Assembly (NCBI GenBank): GCA_902485915.1 | Contig: CABTMH010000094.1 | Coordinates: forward strand, 1 to 9,256 | From: an uncultured Oribacterium sp. | GTDB lineage: Bacteria; Bacillota; Clostridia; Lachnospirales; Lachnospiraceae | Direction of reading: 5' to 3' | DNA length: 9,256 nucleotides | Part shown: in pieces, positions 5,390 through 9,256 of the stretch | Position numbering within the stretch: the stretch's first letter is position 1 | Layout: the number at the start of each line of letters is the position of its first letter | Notes under the pieces: generated by a model | The model's input: only the letters and a program-made list of their open reading frames with translations | Told to the model about the DNA's origin: nothing | Database searches by the model: none | Translations under genes and position numbers: made by a program

Positions 5390-7243
5390 ATGGATCGAAT
5401 CGAGCTTCAAAACAGAATGGCGGAGCTGGAACAGAAGATATCCATGCTGCCGCCGGGGAGTGTCACGAAAAAAACCATTAAGGGAAAGGAATATTTCTAT
5501 CATCGCTGGACAGAAAATAAGCGGCGGCGCGAGAAGTATATCCCTATGGAGGCAGTGGATGTATTTCGTGCCCAGATCGAGCAGCGCAAGGCACTGGAGC
5601 AGGAATTAAACGCGCTGAAGGCGCAGCAGCCACGAGAGATAAGCTATGAGGATCTTCTCGCACGATCCTCCGGTTCTGCACAGTTTCTGATGGAGCCACG
5701 GTTTTCACAGCCTTCGTTTTCAGTGAATGTGCTGGCGGGCGAAGCATTGGTCTCGTTTTCAGAGGCCGTTTGCAATTATAAAAAGAGGGCATGCTTTCAG
5801 CAGCTTCATGATTACATATATGGCGAGACGCAGGATAAGGTACTCATCCTCTATGGACTGAGGCGAACTGGAAAAACCACGATGATCCGGCAGGTGTTAG
5901 CGGAGATGAACGCGGAGGAGCGGGCGAGATCTGCATTTATTCAGATCACGACGAGGGATTCACTGGCAGCGGTGAACCGGGACCTGAACACACTTAGAGC
6001 GCAGGGCTTCAGAAACGTTTTTCTGGATGAAGTTACGCTGATGGAGGATTTCGTCGAGGGTGCGGCACTGTTTTCGGATGTTTTCGCAGCCTGTGGCATG
6101 AAAATCGTGCTTTCGGGCACAGATTCGCTCGGCTTTCTGTTTACAGAAGATGAGCAGCTGTATGACCGCTGCATCATGATTCATACCACCTTCATCCCAT
6201 ATCGGGAGTTCGAATCGGTGCTCGGCATCCATGGCATCGACGAGTACATCCGTTACGGCGGTACCATGAGCCTCTCTGGAGTGCACTATAACGAGCACTC
6301 CACCTTCGCGACGAAGGAAAGTGCAGATGAATATGTGGATACGGCGATCGCCCGCAATATCCAGCATTCGCTGCACTGCTATCAGTATGAGGGGCATTTC
6401 CGCCATCTTCGTGATCTCTATGAAAGGCATGAGCTGACCAGCGCCATCAACCGTGTCGTGGAGGACATCAACCATCGCTTCACGCTGGAGGTTCTGACGC
6501 GGGAGTGGAAATCACAGGATCTCGGTATTTCGGCGGGGAATCTGCGACGTGATCGGGTGCATCCGTCGGATATCCTGGATCGCATCGACCTTCCGATGGT
6601 GACGGGGCGTTTGCGTGAACTGCTCGAAATTCGGAATCAAAACGAACAGACGGTAAAACTGGATGATATCCATGGGACGGAAATCAAAGAATATCTGGAG
6701 CTTCTGGATCTGACGCAGGATATCGACATACGACACATGCCGGATGTCCGCACGAAGGGGAGCCGCACAGTGATTGCACAGCCAGGACTTCGCTATGCGC
6801 AGGCAGGTGCGCTGATCCGAAGTCTTCTGGTGGATGAACGCTTCAGTGCCCTGTCACTGGTGGAACGAAATGCAGTTCAGGAGCGTATTCTGACCGAAAT
6901 CAGGGGGCGCATGCTGGAGGATATCGTCCTTCTGGAAACGCAGCTGGCGCATCCGAAGAAGCAGGTCTTCGTCCTGCAGTTCCCGGTGGGTGAGTTTGAC
7001 ATGGTGGTCTTCGATCCGGAGGCCGCCTGCTGCCAGATTTTCGAAATCAAGCACAGTGAAAAGATGGTACCGCAGCAGTATCGCCACTTGATCGATGAAG
7101 AAAAGTGCGCGCAGACGGAGCATCGTTACGGGCCGATCACAGGAAAGTTCGTCCTGTACCGCGGCACGAATCAGTGCGCGGGTGAGGTTCAGTATCGGAA
7201 TGTCGAGGACTACCTACGTGAGGTGAAAGAAGTGAACGGTTAA
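5390..7243 (+). CDS. AAA+ ATPase with C-terminal PD-(D/E)XK-like nuclease domain (COG1373/DUF4143-like)
   Basis: ATG 5387 and ATG 5390 are adjacent. I chose 5390 because AGGAGG (5378-5383) is 6 bases from it and only 3 from 5387. Residue numbers here count from 5387 (618 residues). The N-terminal 80 residues hold a small charged module (SVTKKTIKGKEYFYHRW, 25-41) resembling the DUF6788 type, then a helical, probably coiled segment (57-80). The ATPase core has Walker A GLRRTGKTT (157-165), Walker B NVFLDEV (210-216, D214/E215) and a sensor-1-like VLSGTDS (241-247). The C-terminus has E511, D538 in GEFDMVVFD, and E553/K555 in FEIKHS, an intact PD-(D/E)XK-like set. Such ATPases are widespread accessory proteins of unknown role, and defence or DNA maintenance is only a suggestion. 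It has its own promoter and is followed by cobI after 24 bp, so the two are probably co-transcribed. Confidence 0.85.
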   Translation: MDRIELQNRMAELEQKISMLPPGSVTKKTIKGKEYFYHRWTENKRRREKYIPMEAVDVFRAQIEQRKALEQELNALKAQQPREISYEDLLARSSGSAQFLMEPRFSQPSFSVNVLAGEALVSFSEAVCNYKKRACFQQLHDYIYGETQDKVLILYGLRRTGKTTMIRQVLAEMNAEERARSAFIQITTRDSLAAVNRDLNTLRAQGFRNVFLDEVTLMEDFVEGAALFSDVFAACGMKIVLSGTDSLGFLFTEDEQLYDRCIMIHTTFIPYREFESVLGIHGIDEYIRYGGTMSLSGVHYNEHSTFATKESADEYVDTAIARNIQHSLHCYQYEGHFRHLRDLYERHELTSAINRVVEDINHRFTLEVLTREWKSQDLGISAGNLRRDRVHPSDILDRIDLPMVTGRLRELLEIRNQNEQTVKLDDIHGTEIKEYLELLDLTQDIDIRHMPDVRTKGSRTVIAQPGLRYAQAGALIRSLLVDERFSALSLVERNAVQERILTEIRGRMLEDIVLLETQLAHPKKQVFVLQFPVGEFDMVVFDPEAACCQIFEIKHSEKMVPQQYRHLIDEEKCAQTEHRYGPITGKFVLYRGTNQCAGEVQYRNVEDYLREVKEVNG

Positions 7244-7267
7244 AGAAAACACGAAAGGATTCTATTT

Positions 7268-8059
7268 ATGAATGGAAAATTTTACGGTGTGGGGGTCGGT
7301 CCGGGGGATCCGCGGCTGATGACTATCCTCGCGGTGGAGACGATCCGCTCCTGTCCGGTGATCGCCGTACCACTCCACGGCAGTGAGCGGGGTGTCGCCT
7401 ATCAGATCGCGCGAGGCATGATCGAAGACCTGGATGCGAAGGAATGCGTCGAGTTTCGCGTGCCAATGTCTAAGAACCGAAACGTACTCACCGAGGCCTA
7501 TCAGCGTGCGGCCAGGGATATCATCGAGAAGCTTCGGGAGGGAAAGGATGTGGCCTGCCTGACGCTCGGTGATCCGACGATTTACAGCAGTTACATCTAT
7601 CTTCATCGCATCGTGCATGCGAGCGGCTTCCATACGGAAATCATCAGCGGCGTTCCGTCGTTCTGCGCTGTGAGCGCGAAGCTCGGCGACAGCCTCGTGG
7701 ACCGGGACGAGCAGCTCCATGTGATTCCGTCGAGCTATGGAGTTCATCGGTCTTCACAGCAGATACAGGCTGTTGACACTGAAAACGAGCATGATTCGGA
7801 GATCGTCGGCGGTGTGATGCACGAAACGTTCGCGAACGAATCAGCTGCAACACTTGCAAGCGCCCTGAAGCTTCCAGGCACGAAGGTCCTCATGAAAGCC
7901 GGTGCTGAGATCAGTGCAGTGAAGGAACTGCTCCGCCAGGAGAACTGCAGCTGCCGGATGGTCGAAAACTGTGGCATGCCGGACGAGAAGACATATGAGT
8001 GCCTCGAGGACATCCCGGAAAAGACGGGCTACTACTCTGTAATCGTAGTGAAATCGTAG
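7268..8059 (+). CDS. cobI: Precorrin-2/cobalt-factor II C20-methyltransferase (CobI/CbiL)
   Basis: The enzyme moves a methyl group from S-adenosylmethionine to C20 of the corrin precursor during cobalamin ring synthesis in the cytoplasm. The 263 residues carry the tetrapyrrole methylase signatures: GVGVGPGDPRLMT (7-19), LTLGDPTIYSSYIYLHR (98-114), ISGVPSFCAVSA (126-137), and the CobI-type ending CGMPDEKTYECLEDIPEKTG (235-254). The usual family length is about 230-245. The extra length lies at about 157-192, where a polar segment rich in S, Q, E and H is inserted between the HVIPSSY and LPGTKVLMKAG blocks. AAAGGA sits 8 bases before ATG 7268. It is the only cobalamin gene in the window, so the rest of the pathway must be elsewhere, or this is a stray copy. 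No B12 riboswitch is seen. Confidence 0.93.
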   Translation: MNGKFYGVGVGPGDPRLMTILAVETIRSCPVIAVPLHGSERGVAYQIARGMIEDLDAKECVEFRVPMSKNRNVLTEAYQRAARDIIEKLREGKDVACLTLGDPTIYSSYIYLHRIVHASGFHTEIISGVPSFCAVSAKLGDSLVDRDEQLHVIPSSYGVHRSSQQIQAVDTENEHDSEIVGGVMHETFANESAATLASALKLPGTKVLMKAGAEISAVKELLRQENCSCRMVENCGMPDEKTYECLEDIPEKTGYYSVIVVKS

Positions 8060-8063
8060 TGAA
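8042..8063 (+). repeat. 11-bp tandem duplication at the cobI stop
   Basis: ATCGTAGTGAA occurs twice back to back (8042-8052 and 8053-8063). The second copy supplies the TAG at 8057-8059. With a single copy the frame would run on through about 28 further codons to a TAA near 8135. Confidence 0.8.
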
Positions 8064-8105
8064 GGTACCGGAGATCGTTTGCAGGAATACGAAATATTTT
8101 CAAAA

Positions 8106-8121
8106 GTTAGTTGACGCTAAC
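8106..8121 (+). promoter_or_regulatory. Operator 1: inverted repeat GTTAG-N6-CTAAC over the -35
   Basis: GTTAG (8106-8110) and CTAAC (8117-8121) are exact inverse complements 6 bases apart, and the 6-base spacer is the -35 hexamer TTGACG. Protein binding here would block RNA polymerase. GTTAG/CTAAC half sites recall DtxR/IdeR-family metal-dependent repressor boxes, though the classic DtxR spacing is shorter. The regulator identity is inference. Confidence 0.7.
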
Positions 8122-8139
8122 ACGTGCGTGTGGTAATAT
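8111..8139 (+). promoter_or_regulatory. Promoter of the DUF3793 transcript
   Basis: TTGACG (8111-8116), a 17-bp spacer and TAATAT (8134-8139) form a strong sigma-A promoter, with a predicted start near 8146. The leader to the DUF3793 ATG would be about 237 bases. Inverted repeats overlap the -35 and lie at the predicted start point. Confidence 0.82.
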
Positions 8140-8147
8140 ACATCTAT

Positions 8148-8165
8148 GGTTAGGAATGGCTAACC
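8148..8165 (+). promoter_or_regulatory. Operator 2: inverted repeat GGTTAG-N6-CTAACC at the start point
   Basis: GGTTAG (8148-8153) and CTAACC (8160-8165) repeat the half sites and the 6-base spacing of operator 1. The centres are 43 bp apart, close to four helical turns, so two repressor dimers could bind on the same face. In RNA it could also form a 6-bp hairpin at the extreme 5' end of the leader. Confidence 0.68.
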
Positions 8166-8192
8166 GAAACAACGACAGAATCTGATTGAAGC

Positions 8193-8233
8193 GGTATCGG
8201 ATGACTTGATTTAAGCATTAGACATCCGGTACT
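8193..8233 (+). other. Leader hairpin upstream of DUF3793
   Basis: GGTATCGGATG (8193-8203) can pair over 11 positions, two of them G-U, with CATCCGGTACT (8223-8233). The loop is 19 bases. The 3' arm lies inside the first 42-bp repeat unit, and no T-run follows, so it is not a terminator. Confidence 0.5.
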
Positions 8234-8347
8234 GAGCTTCAAGCCAGAGGCACCAAGCACCAGACATCTGGCAACGAGCTTCAAGCCAGAGATATCAAGC
8301 ACCAGTCATCCGGTGCCGGCCTTCAGGCCAGAGACACCAAGCATCAG
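8207..8347 (+). repeat. 42-bp degenerate tandem repeat, about 3.3 copies, in the DUF3793 leader
   Basis: Units are 8207-8248, 8249-8290 and 8291-8332, each exactly 42 bp, plus a partial unit from 8333. Each complete unit ends in a block like GCTTCAAGCCAGA and has an AAGC(A/C)CCAGACATC-type block in the middle. Units differ at roughly a quarter of positions. Several differences keep short local hairpins possible, for example GCTTCAAGC in units 1-2 and GGCCTTCAGGCC in unit 3. One frame is open through the array (14-residue periodicity with FKPE/FRPE), but it has no ATG or ribosome binding site, so I regard the array as untranslated. Confidence 0.82.
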
Positions 8348-8382
8348 CACCAGACACAGAAGGATGAAGACAGGAGATTGTT

Positions 8383-8943
8383 ATGCCGGAGCAACTTTTA
8401 ATCGAGAACTGCTCGCCGACGCTGGCGGGGATGAAACCGTCGAATCTGATCAGTCTTCCATATACAGATCTGGCGCAGGCGCGGGCGGACATCCGGGAGA
8501 TGAACCGGATTTTCGCACACAAGGGCCTCCGGGCTGTACCGATGAACTATCGGAAGGGACGGGTGCTGCTGTATCTGTACCGTCCGAAACATTTGCAGCG
8601 GGTGCTGCAGCAGGAGGGGGTGCGGGCCTTTCTGACAGGCTTCGGCTATGACTGCGACGACATGGCGCGCTGCATCGCGAAGCTCAGCCGTCGGATCCGC
8701 GACCGGAAATCGTCGGACGAGTTTCCACATGAGATCGGCATCTTCCTTGGCTATCCGCTCGAGGATGTCGAGGGCTTCATCAACCATAAGGAAGAAGGCT
8801 GCAAGACGGTCGGCACCTGGAAGGTGTACGGCGATGTCGAGCAGGCGGAGGCATCCTTCCGCAGATTTCGACGCTGCACTACGATCTACCAGCGTGCTTG
8901 GGCACAGGGGCGGACGCTCGAGGAGCTCACCGTCGCAAGCTGA
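8383..8943 (+). CDS. DUF3793 family protein
   Basis: The 186-residue soluble protein fits the DUF3793 family, which is small, has no known activity, and is found mainly in anaerobic Firmicutes, often beside flavodoxin or ferrous-iron genes. Visible conserved blocks are an N-terminal cysteine motif CSPTLAG (10-16), RVLLYLYRP (60-68), FLTGFGYD (83-90), FPHEIGIFLGYPLEDVEGFI (114-133), and CKTVGTWKVYG (140-150) followed by a helix. There is no signal peptide or membrane segment. ATG 8383 follows an AGGAGA site 6 bases away. The metal-repressor-like operators upstream suggest iron-linked control, and the gene starting at 9230 is in the position where a flavodoxin is often found. A redox or iron-economy role is a guess from context. 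Confidence 0.85.
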   Translation: MPEQLLIENCSPTLAGMKPSNLISLPYTDLAQARADIREMNRIFAHKGLRAVPMNYRKGRVLLYLYRPKHLQRVLQQEGVRAFLTGFGYDCDDMARCIAKLSRRIRDRKSSDEFPHEIGIFLGYPLEDVEGFINHKEEGCKTVGTWKVYGDVEQAEASFRRFRRCTTIYQRAWAQGRTLEELTVAS

Positions 8944-9229
8944 TGCACGATGACACGGCCAATGCAGGCGGCCGGAGCGCACATACCTGCGCGGGCAGCA
9001 CCACCTTACGGTGCCGATGTGAATGGCGGAGCGATGATCGCACGACGGAAGCATTGAAGAATACGACCAAATCGGTCACTGACCATAAGCAGGGACTGTT
9101 TGGATATATAAAAAGGATAGATTTCGGACAGGCTTCGGATTTCTGCCGGAGCGACCGACTCGCCCTCGGGCGTCGAGGCATGGAACGAGCGTGTACGGGA
9201 TTTTTTCTAAAAACGAGAGGAGACCAGCT
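8944..9229. other. Intergenic stretch with small palindromes, no gene seen
   Basis: This 286-base gap has no convincing coding frame. It contains perfect 11-bp palindromes GCGATGATCGC (9031-9041) and GGTCACTGACC (9074-9084). The latter competes with an upstream GACC (9065-9068) for the same GGTC arm. A GCACC/GGTGC hairpin lies near 8997-9015 and a GC-rich hairpin near 9160-9180. TATATAAAAA near 9105 could be a -10 region but lacks a good -35. No clear terminator follows DUF3793. Confidence 0.4.
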
Positions 9230-9256
9230 ATGAAAAGTCAAGCATAGATTAGAAGA
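9230..9256 (+). CDS. Start of a downstream gene, cut by the contig end
   Basis: An AGAGGAG ribosome binding site stands about 7 bases before ATG 9230, and the codons read M-K-S-Q-A, then TAG at 9245-9247. That stop falls in the last 11 bases, which look like damaged adapter, so it is probably not genomic. By analogy with other DUF3793 loci the gene could be a flavodoxin, but five residues cannot show it. Confidence 0.4.
9246..9256. other. Probable degraded adapter at the right contig end
   Basis: AGATTAGAAGA matches the start of the TruSeq adapter (AGATCGGAAGA) at 9 of 11 positions, in the orientation expected where a read runs off an insert. The left end carries the exact partner sequence. 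The two mismatches leave this uncertain. Confidence 0.5.

Noticed and set aside
8207..8347. CRISPR array
   Set aside because: Units are contiguous and diverged with no conserved-repeat/unique-spacer pattern, and no cas genes are present.
8205..8382. A translated 14-residue repeat protein over the 42-bp array
   Set aside because: The frame is open but has no ATG or ribosome binding site in or before the array and overlaps the DUF3793 start. The 14-residue periodicity follows automatically from a 42-bp unit.
8398..9054. 218-codon minus-strand frame over DUF3793
   Set aside because: It is a shadow of a recognised gene with a good start site and operator-controlled promoter, and has no motif support.

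Overview
The window looks like one short draft contig from a low-to-mid GC Firmicute, most likely a clostridial (Lachnospiraceae-like) anaerobe. The clues are the iron-dependent butanol-type alcohol dehydrogenase, a type III pantothenate kinase beside a PanT-type ECF substrate-binding subunit and CoaBC, an anaerobic-type CobI/CbiL, a DUF3793 gene of the kind often found beside flavodoxin or iron genes, strong AGGAGG ribosome binding sites and TATAAT promoters. The genus is not determined. The first 20 bases are an exact Illumina TruSeq adapter end. The last 11 bases resemble the start of the same adapter (9 of 11 match), so both ends are probably library artefacts.

Layout. 21-300: AT-rich DNA with the 3' end of an unknown gene. 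302-325: strong terminator. 428-746: a decayed remnant of a large MmeI/YeeA-type DNA methyltransferase, with its extreme N-terminus joined to its C-terminus and a frameshift at the junction. 747-1053: a structured leader with two copies of a 14-base purine-rich repeat. 1054-2217 (+): iron-dependent alcohol dehydrogenase. It converges on the minus-strand CoA block through a perfect palindromic terminator shared by both sides. 2256-5151 (-): in transcription order coaBC, an ECF S component (probably PanT), then coaX. Together these would import pantothenate, phosphorylate it and convert it to 4'-phosphopantetheine. 5152-5386: divergent promoter region. 5390-7243 (+): AAA+ ATPase with a C-terminal PD-(D/E)XK-like domain, followed after 24 bp by cobI, a lone corrin-ring methyltransferase gene with an unusual internal insertion. 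8064-8382: a clear promoter flanked by two GTTAG-N6-CTAAC inverted repeats (candidate DtxR-family metal-regulator operators), then a leader with a hairpin and about 3.3 copies of a degenerate 42-bp tandem repeat. 8383-8943: the DUF3793 gene. 8944-9256: intergenic DNA with small palindromes, then a ribosome binding site and the first codons of a gene cut by the contig end.

The best-supported coherent system is the pantothenate-to-CoA cluster, which is familiar biochemistry. The least explained elements are the double-operator and 42-bp-repeat leader of DUF3793, the ATPase-nuclease gene coupled to a lone cobI, and the structured leader of the alcohol dehydrogenase. I see no CRISPR array, tRNA, rRNA or insertion sequence.
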